This document shows, piece by piece, positions 1-54,560 of a stretch of 64,000 bases of DNA. The stretch is from Macrobrachium rosenbergii (Eukaryota > Arthropoda > Malacostraca > Decapoda > Palaemonidae). Made by a program: the position numbers and the translations under genes. How positions within the stretch are numbered: the first letter of the stretch is position 1; the number at the start of each line of letters is the position of its first letter. The notes beneath the pieces were generated by a model. That model searched no databases. It saw only the letters and a list, made by a program, of their open reading frames with translations, and was not told where the DNA came from. The stretch is taken from assembly GCF_040412425.1 (NCBI RefSeq), contig NC_089784.1:38790570-38854569 (forward strand). The letters are read 5' to 3'.

Positions 1-242
1 CCCAAAGGTTGGCATTGGCGTCGGCCAAGATCATGTTCTTTTCAACGAAACTAGACAATTTAATGAAAAATGTTTTCAAGTATTTGAAGTGCTAATTTTT
101 TTAGATTGGACTGTTGGCACTCTTGCCAAGAAGATAGAAGACTGTGGTGATCTTGCAGAGGACTTGTCTGCAGACTGGCTGGCTGGGTGTGCTTTCCTGT
201 GCAGACAAAGCCATTAGGGATGGCTCCTGGATGAGTCTCCTG

Positions 243-1125
243 GGCACATTGGCTTCAGTGGAACAGTGTGTGAAGTTGGGCAGACTTCACGTGAGGTCCC
301 TGCAGTTTTATCTGGAGGCAAACTGGTGTAGGAAGACCCAGTCAGACTCCTTCGTCTTCCTGATCTCGCCAGAGACCAAGGAGGATTTTCGATGGTGGTT
401 GTCAGAAGAACGACTTCAGGTACGGATTTCTATTCTGCCTCTGAGCCCCAGCCTAGAATTTTATTCCGACGCCTCCCATCTAGGTTGGGGAGTCCTGCTA
501 GGGAGTCAAAGAGTCTCAGGAACACGGACAATGGAGCAGAAGTCCTTGCACTTGAACATCAAAGAGCTGAAGGCTATTCACCTGGGCCTTCAGTCCTTCT
601 CTCCACTAGTAACAGGCAAGACTGTAGCAGTATACACGGACAGTACCACAGTTTTGTCCCATGTCCACAAGCTGGAAGGCACTCACTCCTTAACTGTGTG
701 AGACGGTGAAAGACCTTCTCCTCTGGGCCAAGCAGAACCAACTCACGATCATTCCTCGCTCTGTCCAGGGGAGACTGAATGTCTTGGTAGACGAATCAAG
801 CCGGTGCCATAAAGTCCTGCTGACATAATGGACCTTAGACCCCCTAGTCTGTCTCAATCTATGGAAGCTGTTGGGCAAACCTTCCGTAGACCACTTTGCG
901 ATGTCGCGAAACCACCATCTTTCTCTCTTTTGCTCTCCAGTCCCAGACTCTTGCATGGACAACGGATGCCGTGCTTTTAGATTGGACGGGCCTGGACGTC
1001 TGTGCTTCCCTCTGTTCGGGTTGATTAAGGAGTTGGTCAACAAGTCTTCATCTCATCCGAACGTCATGATGACTCTTGTGGCTCCATTCTGGCCCAGAAA
1101 GGAGTGGTTCCCTGACCTGCTGTGA
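243..1125 (+). pseudogene. RNase H region of DIRS-like element, copy 1
   Basis: FYSDASHLGWGVLLGSQ contains the first RNase H aspartate. It is followed by EQKSLHLNIKELKAIHLGL and VAVYTDSTTVLSHVHKLEGT, the DIRS/gypsy RNase H core. After frameshifts comes a block with DHFAMSRNHHLSLFCSPVPD and VAPFWPRKEWFPDLL, the C-terminal signature of RT-RH polyproteins that precedes the recombinase in DIRS elements. Several stops and frame changes break it. Confidence 0.75.
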
Positions 1126-1129
1126 CTTC

Positions 1130-1788
1130 TAGTGTACTTCCCGAGTCTGCTTCCACAAAAACTCGCTGCTCAAACAGCCCCACTTCAACAGGTTCCTTCA
1201 AGGGTTGTCCACTCTGGCCCTGACAGGGTTCAGACTGTCAGAAGTCTTGTCAGAGTGGAAGGCTTTTCGCGACAAGTTGCAGAAGCGATTGCTAGATGCA
1301 GAAAAGCTTCTTCTAGCATGCTCTATCAGTCCAAATGGTCGCCATTAAGAATTTAACGGACATTCTTGGACCGGAGGAGGAAGAGAGAGAGTACTTTGTC
1401 CTGTGAGAGCCTTGAAGTATACTACCTCCACAGGACAGCGAAGATCAGAGGACCCTCAAACTACATTTGGTGCTCTGTGAGGAACCCCTGCATGTCCCAT
1501 GTTGAAAAATGCAATTTTGTTTTTTCTGAGAAGCTTAATTACAGAGGTGCATTCTCAGATTCAAGATGTCGTACCATCTTTTCGGTAAAGGCTCGTGAGG
1601 TTCGAGCTGTCGGCCACATCTGTACCTTTTCGACATATGTCTCTAACGGCTATCCTGCAATCAACCTTTGGAGGTCCAAGTCAGTTTTCGCCTCACATTG
1701 CCTCAAGGATGTCGGAACTGTATTCAAGAACTACATTACGCAAGGACCTTTATCCCTGGCTGGCATGGTGTTGGGAGAGGAAGCATAG
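1130..1788 (+). pseudogene. Tyrosine recombinase remnant, copy 1
   Basis: The N-terminal piece FSRQVAEAIARCRKASSSML leads through YQSKW directly into ILGPEEEER-type sequence, so the middle of the recombinase is missing. The C-terminal part has KAREVRAV and SVFASHCLKDVG. The family's catalytic His is replaced by Arg and the nucleophilic Tyr by Cys, as judged against copy 2 (6655-11815), which has RAHNIRT and ASHYCKE. Dead copy. Confidence 0.7.
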
Positions 1789-2245
1789 GGGGTTCTCTGT
1801 CCCTCTAGTATCTTCTCGCCCTGTTGCAAGGTGTTGAGTTTAAGGGAAGTCTGGGGGTACATTGCACCTGGAGTACCCGCCAGTTTTTAGTGGTCGTGGT
1901 GTGGGTTTTTATTCTGTTGTAGGTGATGGTGTTTTATTTTTCCTGGTCTTTACCCAGGGCAAGTGCACCCTTTTTTAATCTTTGTCAACCATCGGTGAAC
2001 TTCTGTGGCTGCAAAGTACCCACTGAAGTGGAGGTGATTCTGGCCATACTGCCACGTCCTCAACAGGTTAAGATGAGCACCAACCAGAGGCAGTACCCGC
2101 CTGCGTTAGCTCTCTTACCAGGTAAAGAACAACAAGCAGTATACTAATGCTATCAACTTTTCTATTTCAAATCATTACTTTCTTAATGTTTTGGAGCAGA
2201 TCATGTCCATGTTACCCACCTCCTTTCAATGTGGAATCAGCTATG

Positions 2246-2556
2246 TAATTACTTGGTAAGTCACTTATATAAAAATGACATTTTTGTTAAAAAATAAAGT
2301 TTTATATATACTTACCAAGTAATTACATAAGCAGAGTCCTCCCTCCTCCCCTCATATGGACGTCAGGGCTAAAACGAATTGAAGTTCTTTGATAAGTTGT
2401 ACCTGTCATCCAAATGTGGGCCTGACCTTGTCACCTGCACAAGCGATGGTAGCTCCACCACGAAATATGAATTTTTAGACTGCCATGGTAGGAAGCTTGT
2501 AGCTATGTAATTACTTTGTAAGTATATATAAAACTTTTTTATAAAAATGTCATTTT
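2246..2556 (+). repeat. Right terminal repeat of DIRS-like family A, copy 1
   Basis: Contains TGTAATTACTTGGTAAGT, about 50 bp later its inverse ACTTACCAAGTAATTACA, and at the far end a third related motif (TGTAATTACTTTGTAAGTA). The same three-motif layout ends every family A copy here. The left end of complete copies is the reverse complement of the outer part, so these are inverted terminal repeats plus an internal complementary region. Confidence 0.75.
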
Positions 2557-3815
2557 CTGACCAAGAATGAGACGACTCCTAAGCCCTGGCCCCGTTCTTT
2601 CATCATCAAGAGTTTGATGGACATTCTTGGTCCAGAAGAAGAAGAGAGAACTCTTTGTCCTGTAAGGGCATTGAGTTATTACCTGAACAGGACTGAGAGG
2701 ATCAGAGGTCCTTCTAGTAACCTCTGGCGTTCCGTAAAAATCCTTCCAGACCCCTTTCCAAGAATGCTGTCATTCTTTTTAAAATCCTTCCTGACCCCTT
2801 TCCAAGAATGTTATGTCATTCTTTTTAAGAGATATTGTTCAGAGTCATACTCAAGAATTCGGGAGGACCTTTTACCTCTTTTTAAAGTTAAAGCCTATGA
2901 AATTAGAGCTGTCACTACCTCGTGGGCTTTTAACCATAACATTTCCATATCTGTAATTCTTCAGTCAACTTTTTGGAAGTGTAAATCAGTGTTTGCGACA
3001 CATTATTTATGAGAAGTGGAGACAGTGTTCGAGAACTGTAGTACCCTGGGTCCATTAGCTGTGACTGGCATGGTATTGGGGAACAAAGCATAGAGTTATT
3101 CTCTTATTCTCCATCTCTTCACCTTGGTATAGGCTGTCGTGTCTCGGGACCCCTGGGGGTAATGTGTACCTGGAGTACCCACAAGTCTTTTAATGGATGG
3201 GTATTGGGTTCACTTTTTGAGGTTTTGCTAGCCATTGGATAACTCCACTGCATAACTTTCTCTGGCGCTTTGCTAGCCATCGGAATACTACTTCGCTACA
3301 AAGCTCCCACTGAAGTAGAGGCGCTCCTTGGCTATACTGCCACGCCATTATGGGTTCAGATGAGTATCAACCAGAGGCAGTATCTTCCTGCAGTAGTTCT
3401 CTTACCAGGTAAGGTTACAACAAGCATTTTAACCAATGCTAGAAATCTTTTCCTTAATGAATTTTTTGGAGTACAATATGTCCATGCATCCCACCTCCTG
3501 TCAATGTGGGATTTAGCTATGTAATTACTTGGTAAGTTACTTGTATGAAAATGGTATTTTTATAATGAAATTAAGTTTCATACATACTTAGCAAGTAATT
3601 ACACAGTCGGAGCCCTCCCTCCTCCCCTCATGGACATAAGGCACAAATGAATTGAGCTCTTCAGCAGTGTTGTACCTATTCTTCCCTGAAAGTGGGCAGA
3701 GTATCATCACCTACACTAAAACAATAGAAACACTGCCACACATTTCAGAATTTAAGCTGCCACGCAATTTAGAAACATTAGCTATGTAATTACTTGGTTA
3801 GTATATATTGGTAGA
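2557..3815 (+). mobile_element. DIRS-like family A, right-hand fragment (recombinase end plus terminal repeat)
   Basis: Starts inside the recombinase (2600-3094) and runs to a complete right terminal repeat (about 3524-3812). The recombinase reads ILGPEEEERTLCPVRALSYY, then KAYEIRAVTTSWAFNHN and SVFATHYL before a stop. The catalytic His of AHEIRA is Tyr here. A 40-bp duplication (CAGACCCCTTTCCAAGAATG type) sits at 2747-2815. The left boundary coincides with the end of copy 1, so this may be the 3' half of an element that copy 1 entered. Confidence 0.7.
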
Positions 3816-4199
3816 TTATACAGGATATATTGGTAGATTATACAGTACATTAAGTGAATGTCTAACAAGTTGGCGAATGTAGTATCTCTCAGATATGTAT
3901 ATGGTAGTTATTAATCATAGTATTATAGCTTGTTGATAGGGTTTACAGTACTGTATCTTACATATAGCACCATTAGTTCTTTTATATTGCATTTGATGCT
4001 GACTATGGATATTGTGGATTGAAACTGAATCACCTAATAGCCTAACATTGTTACTCATTGTAGATTAATAATTTGATGGAATATTATTTTACCGTGAATT
4101 GAATGTATTTTAGCATTTGCAGTATTTTGTTATTGTTTTATCACTTTAGTAAATTTCCTTAACCTCAGTGTGCCTAATGTTCCTTTTGTACTAACACAG
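3816..4199. other. Intron sequence before the first visible exon
   Basis: AT-rich. A short direct repeat of ATATTGGTAGATTATACAG lies at about 3826-3855. No upstream J-domain exon was found here or elsewhere in 1-4199. Confidence 0.5.
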
Positions 4200-46622
<42,423 letters not shown>

Positions 46623-49600
46623 TTTGTCTTTGAGGTATTACGATTCAGCAATGGTCAAAGCCCCCTTAATCATGGGAAGCCAACAGTTTGAGTTACAGAG
46701 TTCAGTACTTATTTCACATGCCTGTTACTACATGTGGAATGTGCTGATAGTGTCATAAAAGGTAAAAGGAGGTTATGCATAAACTTTAGCTCATTTGAGG
46801 TCGTTTACATAATATGTATCATTTAGTTTGATTTCAAGCTTGTTTGGTTCCAACTTAATCTTCTACTGATGGGTTTGAAATGTTAAAGGTGGAATCGAGA
46901 TAGATGATCTGCTTAAAAACACTGTAGGTTGGATTAGGAGTCAATTTTTTTTTTAAGTCAGTGTTGAGTGTGAAGTAATTTATTGATGTGAGCGAGTGTA
47001 ATCCAGGCAAGTATATTTAATTGGGTGAATTGCTGCTTGTATATGCTATTAAGATTTGAGACAAGGTTCTAACTGGTCATGTTTACATCTGTAGGGCTCC
47101 TTATAGCAGTCCCTTGCCTATTGTTACCTGTATTTTGAGTTGGTATTGTTTTTCCTAGGAAAGGGGTTGCCAATTCTGTAGATGTCAAAGCACCATCAGA
47201 TAATTTTTACAGTTCTGCACGAATAAGAGGCTAACATCTTGTGAATGGTTAATAACATTGTTTTATTCTTCAATAATCGTTGTCATTTCTTGTATTGGAG
47301 GGGCAGGAAGAAACTTTGGGTTTTTCCAGTTGTGGGATATGACTTAAATTTTGTTCTAAGGATTTATTTTTGTAGAGAAATCTTTTGATAGCAAATTTCC
47401 TTATGAGGACATTGCCAGTGTTGAAATGCATTAAGGAGAATTTATACCTGATTCACGTACATGATACTATAGTAGTTTCTCTTTTCACAATTTTACATAT
47501 ATATATATGTATGTACTTGTATATATTTTTGTCTATATATAGCCAGATTAACATTCCTTATGTATGATAACTTTGTAAGTTATCGTTGTGTTAATTTGTG
47601 AATCAGTAAACTTTTTCATGGTATAATTTAGAAGATTTGTATTTGGAAAACCTCACAGGATATAATTTTTAAATTCCATTTATGAAAATTAATGTTCACT
47701 TATTCAAATGTACAGTTTTCAACAGTCAACTCAGAGTAGTGAAAATATTTGTGAATGCATGACAAGCAAAAAGGTGAATTGGGGTTTCTTTGTTAGATTG
47801 CAGTGTACTTTCCTAAAGGTGAGGCTATCATCAGTATTGCTCTGCTTCATACAGATAAGCAACATTTAAAAGACAAAGTGAAGTGGAATTTACCCCACTA
47901 ATGTGTGATTGTCAGTGGCTTAAGCCTGTATTTATTACAGCAAGGTTGAACAGTTAAGGAAGATGGAGAACTTATATTTGGGCTACCATGATCTGTAAAG
48001 AGACTGTATTCAAAGAGCAGACTCTGTCAACTGTCAGAGATGTGGCCATAGTGAAAGTAAGTAGTCTCAAGAAGTTGTTTTGAAAATTAATAGATATTAT
48101 AGTGTTTGAAGCACAGTGGTGGAAGTTTTTAATTTTATTTTTCATGTTCATAATCTGAGTAATAATGGCATTGTGTAGGCTTGTAGGAAATTGATCAGGG
48201 ATTTTTGTTTTTATTAAGGTTCTTTTTCACTTGTTTTTGAATATATTTGATAGTGGGAAATATATATATCATTGAAATGCAGTAAAGTTGGCAACTGTAA
48301 AATATAAAACCTTAGAAGGAATCTATTTGTAAATACAGTAAAAAAAAATATTGTAGCCAATGGCAAAACAATTAAGGGTTTTGTGATAGGAAGTAATGTA
48401 CCAGGCTTTTGCGTTTCTTAGCATTGACAAAAATGACCTTGTGTTTTGTCTTATTAATTTGCTTTCATGGGACTGATAAGATAGATATCACCAAGCATAG
48501 TGTCCATTTTAAATTAGAGTTTATGGATCTTCAATATACTTGATGCTCAACAGTGAGAATTTATATTTTATATTTTGATAACAGAATCAGAAATGTTTGG
48601 ATGATTAGGATTATGTATATTTGGTAGATCCACTTCCGAAAGCCTTTTTTTTTTTTTAACTGGTAATAAGAAAAGCTATTCGGTGTAAATTTTTTTTATT
48701 AATTGGACTGGTATATATATATAAGTTCTTTTATTTTTATGTACTTTTGGTGGTCAGAACTTACATGTTGCATGCAGAATTTAGTTTACATTGTCCAGCT
48801 GGCCATATTAGTGGTGGATTACTTTAGGGGCATTTAGTTGCTACTGTTTAGCAGAGTTATGTTTATAGTGTTCAAGGATAAGTACATTGTGGAGTGAGTT
48901 CATTTAAGTTTTTCTTCAGAATACGTTTACAAAGAGCATTCACGTATCGTTCATGATCACAGACAGTGCTTCGAGAAGATGAGGTGGGTGAAGCTATAAG
49001 AAATTTGAGATTCTGCCCAGTCTTGTATTACTACACTTGAGCTGAATGGCCAATAGTTTCCCGTTAGTTTGTTACAGTTTCAAATATTATTTTTGAAAGA
49101 ATTTGGGCTCTGTACCATCCTATTACAATGTTCATTTTTAAGCCTTGTTTTATCTACCCTTTGTTATCTGTAAACTTTTTAGGTTAGGAATTTCTAGGGT
49201 GGTAAGGAGCACTTTTCTTTCTTGTAATGTAAAGCATATTTGTTTTACATCGCTATCTCATATTCTCTTGTGTGCACACTTTGTGTTTAGTTTCTTGGAA
49301 ACAATTAAAATGTATAGAGGACTTAAGATTTATTTTATTTCATCCTAAATAATTTGATGAGTTTTAGAATGAAATAGACACAAAATTAGTAATTTGTTTC
49401 TTAGCAGATTTTCAGGCATAGGCAACAAGTTTTGTTTTGAAACAACTACCAAAAATCAGTTTGAGCATTATTGTGCAATACAATTTGTATACGACTCAAA
49501 AGTTGATGCAATGAATTAAGACAGTGGAGATAGTGTGTGGAACATTCACGTTCCCATACGAATACAAACCTTTGCCCATTACATTGGGGAAATTCTCCTG

Positions 49601-49640
49601 TGCAGCGGGAATAGTGGTATGAAAAAATTGTGTACGGTAA
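46623..49640 (+). other. 3' UTR and downstream flank
   Basis: AT-rich sequence after the stop codon. I saw no further exon, no recognisable transposon and no AATAAA here. An ATTAAA at 49304-49309 is the best candidate polyadenylation signal by eye, which would imply a 2.7-kb 3' UTR. Short (TA)n-like runs occur near 47496-47540. Confidence 0.4.
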
Positions 49641-49649
49641 TAGGATCAA

Positions 49650-51056
49650 GGCATGGTGGAGTTAATACCTAGTGTCACCCAATGGGGCCAACTAATGGGC
49701 AGAGTATAATCTTGCCTGCCCCTAAGAATTCCATGACGCAGCCAGTGTTTTCTTAGTCGCCTTCTCGGGTGGTTGGGCGCTGCTCAACTCTCATCAAAGT
49801 CTGTCATTTCATTTCCTGCCATTTCAGTTGCATTGGTTCTAATTCTGTTTGAGCGGTGTATTCGGTATTTTTCTATTTTGTGTGTATGTTTGTTACATCG
49901 TCATGCAAACCCATGATTTACCTTGGCCTAGTGCTAAGAAGCAAAGGAAGTACCCTGGTATTGCTATTAATCCTCATGTGACTTGTAGCAGGTGTAGACT
50001 TCACGTTTGCAATGTAAATAGCCCCTTTTCTGAATGCCGTGATTGGTTTCCTGAGAAATGGGAGATGGTTTGAGTTGAAGAGGAGGTACAAAAGGAAGCA
50101 CAGATGATTCCATTCCTCCTTGTTCCTTTTCTCCTTCCCCAAGCCATCTTCCTACTAATTCTTCCTTAGAAGAATTTACCCCTCACGTTCATCTCCTGTT
50201 TCCTCAGTGGATGTTTCTGAAGAGGGTTCGGGAGATCCTGTTGTAGTTGGGGGATGAGATTTGGCTTGTGATTCATTTCCAGGTTTGGACATTGATGGCG
50301 CCACTCTCTGTGAGTATTGGTCGACCTTAGGCCTCCCCTGGAGAACCGCAGTTGAGGGGACTACTTTCTCATTTGATGTCATCCCACCTCACCTCTTCTA
50401 ATGGGAATGTTTTGTCTGCTGTGTTGTCTTCACAAATGACTTCCGCAGCTATCTCTGTAACAACTGCCTGTGTATTGGCCGTGGTTTCTGGCCGTATGTC
50501 TCAGTATTTCCCCTCTTCATATGATGCTGTGGGTATAGCCACTCCATCCCGTCTACAAGGGAGTGCCGCAGATCTCCATCTCTGGATTCTCAAGACTCTT
50601 TGTCTTTCTCGATTTGTGTTGTCCCGCAAAGACGGAGGAAGATGGACTTTGCACTTTCTCCTCTTAGAAGATTCGTGGTCTACATGTGGTTTCTCGCTCT
50701 CCTCCTGTTTCAGTTGGGGGACTGTTGGTTTGTCTCAGAACGGCTGTGTTCTGTCCAAGGTGGCTACAGGCTCTCTCTCCACGGCTGTCTCTAAGAAAAC
50801 ATCATGACCTCTTGGTCACGGCCGTGACTGCAGAGGCTGCAGATCAGGCCCTGCCTGAGGTGATAGTTATTCCTTCTCCTTCCAGCTGTACAGAAGTGGC
50901 TATTGGACCAGCGACTGTCAAGAAATCTAATTTTTTTATGGCCACAGCCTCCTTCTCAGCCTAGTTTTCCCAACCATGACATTCATGCACGCACCAGTTC
51001 ATTCGTGTCGTGCTTCACCTAAAACAGTAATCTCACTGCATCAGCCTTAAGGACAT
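49650..51056 (+). mobile_element. Gag-like fragment of another retroelement, interrupted by the gypsy-type insertion
   Basis: MQTHDLPWPSAKKQRKYPGI then TCSRCRLHVCNVNSPFSECR and a Trp-rich tail: a Cys-rich N-terminal motif like the gag start of crustacean YR or gypsy retroelements. Further frames (50352-50964) are Ser/Val-rich, without a known domain. It stops at 51056, where the LTR begins. The remainder would lie beyond the window. Confidence 0.45.
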
Positions 51057-51243
51057 TGTAGGGGCTTTTTTTCAAGCAACACAATTGGACAGAATGATGG
51101 GAACAAATTTAGAGGTTACTAAATAAAACTCTCGGCTTTCCTTAACCTGCTTTATTTCCTTAAATATTGCAATGACCAAAAAACTTAATGTGATCACTAT
51201 AGTTCATCAAACTTTATTCTACTCAGTCTTAATCCTATATAGT
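51057..51243 (-). repeat. Gypsy-type LTR, outer part (split by family B)
   Basis: TGTAGGGGCTTTTTTTCAAG to CAGTCTTAATCCTATATAG matches 62867-63047 of the intact LTR. The remaining 672 bp of this LTR is at 58126-58797. On the reverse strand it contains AATAAA-type poly(A) signals. Confidence 0.85.
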
Positions 51244-51345
51244 TGTCCGACACGTTATACAAACCGTCAGCCCTTTACATTAGGAGTTACGTACAGCGAA
51301 GCTGGACACGGCCGTTAAACTCTTGAACGTGTTTTCGGATCTCTT
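51244..51345 (+). repeat. Left inverted terminal repeat, family B
   Basis: TTACATTAGGAGTTACGTAC then GCGAAGCTGGACAC. The reverse complement of 58000-58100 has TTACATTAGGAATTACTTAC and GCGAAGCTGGACAC. It is about 45 bp shorter at the outer edge than the right repeat. Confidence 0.8.
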
Positions 51346-51399
51346 GGCCTGACTGTCGTTAAGCTCTTTATTATCCCGATGGGATCTACCTGTATTTTT

Positions 51400-51484
51400 G
51401 TGTATATATTGCGTTTGATATTTATTTATCCCGATGGGATCTACCTGTATTTTTGTGTATATATTGCGTTTGATATTTATTAAC
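51400..51484. repeat. Tandem duplication in family B leader
   Basis: ATCCCGATGGGATCTACCTG followed by TATTTTTGTGTATATATTGC occurs twice in succession (unit about 58 bp), in 51373-51480. Confidence 0.85.
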
Positions 51485-51559
51485 ATAAACCCACGATTTG
51501 CGATAACCTTGCATAAGACGTGGTTCCCCTGTGTCTGTCCCAAGTACATTTGGAGATGT

Positions 51560-54500
51560 TAGTTGGGACGTAATATCTTCATTCCCCTACAGTGATCAGG
51601 ATGTAAGTTCGCTTCCCTTCTTGGGCTCCCGCCCTCCATGTACAAGGGCATTACTACTTCCTTCCTACTTGTGCTGAGTGTTGTTTTCGCCGCCTGCTCT
51701 ATAGAAAGTTGCGGGTGGTAGGTTGTGGGAGTCATCGTTAAGTTCCACTTCCACAGCGCCCTTGGTGGCCTCCCCAACTTCCTTCTCTCTCCCTGTAGGT
51801 ACTTCCTTATCTCTCCTTCGGTAGAGAGATCTCTCCTTTGCCCTCTTTGCTCGCTCGGACGAAGACCACGAGGAGTGGGGATGGCGGTTCGGCGACCTCT
51901 TCTAAGGGGCCCCCTTTCGCTGTGTAGGGCAGTTCCCCTCATAGCAAGAGGAGTCTCCTGCTACTAATCAACTTTGCTTTTTCTTTTAGGTTGACAGTGA
52001 GCATCGCAGGCACAGCAGTAGTTGGCTGGATATCCCAGGGGATATCTTGCATGAAGGAGTCCCAACGTTCATTCAGTGTTGCTTCGGGATCGATCACAGT
52101 ACCTGGTTGGAAGGGCATAGTTCCACATCGGGACCATTCCGACGCTGCTCCTGTCAATGTGGATTGATCGCTGTCATTGCTGGCCTTCATGTATGCTGTG
52201 GCACTGCCTCTGGCGTATCTGTGGTCCATCTGCTCCTGCTGTGTCGTGTCTTCATGTTTCTGTCAACTCAACAACAGTCTCTGGGCGGCTCTTCCTGGTC
52301 TCCTGCTGCACAGTTGTCCTGATCATTCCTGTTGCTGCTGGTGACGTTCATGTGACGTTCCTGGCCGTTGCTGCAGCTCCTGCCTTCCAAACCGCTTCCT
52401 TATGTCCTGCATCAGCTGTCTTGATCGTGCCTGCTGCTTCTCCTGGTGGTCGTGTCCTGGGCCGCTTCCTTTGGGTTCCTGCCAAGCTGCCCTGGAGGTT
52501 ACGATGTCTGCCATCCTGTAGATATGTCGAGTGAAGGTGAAGGAAGTCGCCCTGTGGAAGTGACGTTCCTGGTTGTTGCGCAGCTCCTACCTTCCGAACT
52601 GCTTCCGTAGCTCCTGCATCGGCTATCCTGATTGTGCCTGCCACTTCTCCTGGTGGTCGTGTCCTGGGCCGCTTCTGTTGTGTTCCTGCCTGGCTGCCCT
52701 GGAGGTTACGATGTTTCGTGTCCACCACCCTGCAGAAGATGTCGGAGTGAAGGTGAAGGAAGTAGCTGCCATCTTCTTCAACTTGTCTTCGATTTCATCT
52801 GCTGCCTCTTCCCTTCCTCTCCCGAGGTTTGAGGGGGTCAGACCTCTGTCGGCCAAAGGAGAAGGCTGCTTCTTTCCCCTTGATGCTCTTGGACATCTAG
52901 GGACTGCCTCTTTCCGAGGAGGCAGTGGGTCTCTCATTGGCTCTTCTCAACCTTTGGGTTAGGAAACTGATTCGCATACCCCTGGGTTTTGTGTTTTGGG
53001 AGCCGCCAGCGTGCAGACCTCAGTTTGCGATCCCGTTCTCAGTCCTAGAGGTTCCGCCTCTAAGATGGGGACTGATTTGGGCGCACGTTAGCGAGCCACT
53101 CGGTGTGCTTGAGATTCGGTGGAATATTGACTATCCTGATCTGGTCTGGAGAGTACTCAACACGGCCCAGTTTGGGAGCAGTGTGAGAGAAAGGGCCAAG
53201 GCACCCAGGTGTCTCAGCTCTTCCTGCCAGCACCACAAGCGCTCCCCAAGTGCTTACCAGTGCTTGGTCGGGTTCCCAGCCTGGTGTCTTGATCCTATCA
53301 GTTCGAACACCAGAAAGGCAGGGAAGAGATTTCCTTTGGGATTCCTGCTGGACTTCTAAGGGACTGACTCTCTTCCGGGAAACAAGTTTCTCTAGTTGGC
53401 TCTCCCTGCCTGAGGGCGGGAACTGATTTGCATTCTCCTCTGCTGTCTGGCGTTTCGGGGCCCGTGAGAGCACGGCCTCAAGAGGCAGCGCCCTCGTTGC
53501 CAGTCTTAAAAGTCTGCATCTAAGACTGGTTCTGTGCCTGGCTCTTTTCAATTTCTTAGGAAACCGAAAGCAGCCACTCCCGATTTTCGAAGTCTCGTGG
53601 GTCACTTGAATCCTGTGAATCACGAGCGCTCTCCTGATGGGAGGCACAGGACAAGAGAAAGGGCCGAGAAACCCAGGTGTCTGGGTGCCGAGACACCCAG
53701 GTGTCTCGATACTGCCTGCCAGATGCTTTGGTTGCTTGGCTGGGTTTCATCCTTGTGTCTTGAACCTTAGGGTTCAAGTATGCGGGGTAGCAGACACAGA
53801 ATTCCCCTTTGAACCTTCTTCTCACGGGGCCTTGGCCTTGAAGGAGTTTAGAGTTCGGGAAATTAGCGCTAGTTTATGCCAGACAAATTCCGTCCTGTCC
53901 AGTTCCGATTGTGTTTGCGTGATTGGCTCAGCTTGCTTGCCCTGCCCAGCCCCTGGTCTCACTTGCGAGACTGGCTCTGCTTGCCCCGCCTGCCACTCAG
54001 TCTGGATCGTGTTTGCGTGATCGGCTCCGTTCGGTGCAGCTTGGCTTGGCCCCACTCGGTTTTTCCGAATCTGGTTCTCGGCTCTGTTCGAGTGAATTTT
54101 CTGCTCTTCCCAGGAAAGTGCTTTGCCACGGTACAAGCGCTCTTCTTCCCTCGTATGGCAGTAATCTCCTTCGGCTGATTATCACTCACGGTCCACCTCT
54201 CCTGCTGGTCTTACTGGCAGGACAGGTAGGGTTACTCTTTCTCCTCACCTGTTCTCTTTTCCTCTGTTGTTCCGAGAGGCGCGAGAAAGAGAGAGCTCTG
54301 ATGAATTTGTCTTCGGAGTTCGGCTGCCTGGCTTGCTTTGGGTGTTGGTCCCCTGATTGTCTCGTAGTACAACCAAGTAGCCGAGGAGGGTTTCGTGGGA
54401 TCTGTCAAGGTCTCCCTCCAAGGGGAGAGGTACAGGAGTTTCACACTTCGGAAGCAGCGAGGGTCTTCTCCTTCAAGTTGCGATCGCCCTTGTTTTTCGG

Positions 54501-54560
54501 AGAACTTCGCGCCAATTTGTCAGTGTGACGGTCCCTGTGACAGGACCGCAGCTCCCCCAA
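51560..54560 (+). pseudogene. Gag-like region, family B, with internal duplications
   Basis: GC-rich open frames on both strands; none carries a domain I recognise. Two adjacent copies of a roughly 205-bp unit occupy 52350-52760, and looser duplications (ACCCAGGTGTCT, TTTGCGTGAT words) fill 52890-54060. Gag is inferred from the position upstream of RNase H and recombinase. Confidence 0.4.
52350..52760. repeat. Two-copy 205-bp tandem repeat in family B
   Basis: GTGACGTTCCTGG ... CTCCTGGTGGTCGTGTCCTG, GGCCGCTTC ... GCCCTGGAGGTTACGATGT ... GAGTGAAGGTGAAGGAAGT occurs twice in a row with about 10-15% difference by eye. Confidence 0.85.

Larger units (their letters stand above)
1..2556 (+). mobile_element. 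DIRS-like YR retrotransposon, family A copy 1 (left end outside window, internally deleted)
   Basis: In order: the end of a gag-like ORF (1-240), an RNase H region (about 243-1125), a tyrosine-recombinase remnant (about 1130-1788) and a right-end repeat (2246-2556). There is no reverse transcriptase between gag and RNase H, so the copy is internally deleted. RT/RH plus a tyrosine recombinase with inverted terminal repeats is the DIRS plan, known to be common in decapods. The right end abuts recombinase sequence of another copy at about 2556, suggesting insertion into that copy. Confidence 0.75.

Noticed and set aside
4170..4199. In-frame ATG as possible start of the chaperone gene
   Set aside because: The bases are intronic, with a good acceptor at 4198-4199, and starting there would drop J-domain helix I.
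1..4199. Search for the first DNAJA2 exon
   Set aside because: No sequence resembling the conserved start (Tyr-Asp-x-Leu-Gly-Val) was found; the region is retroelement and short intron.
51373..51484. CRISPR-like direct repeats
   Set aside because: Only two adjacent units with no spacers, inside a eukaryotic retroelement.
52047..54528. Many overlapping frames on both strands, up to 201 residues
   Set aside because: GC-rich composition and tandem duplications explain them; no frame shows a known domain, so no separate genes are called.
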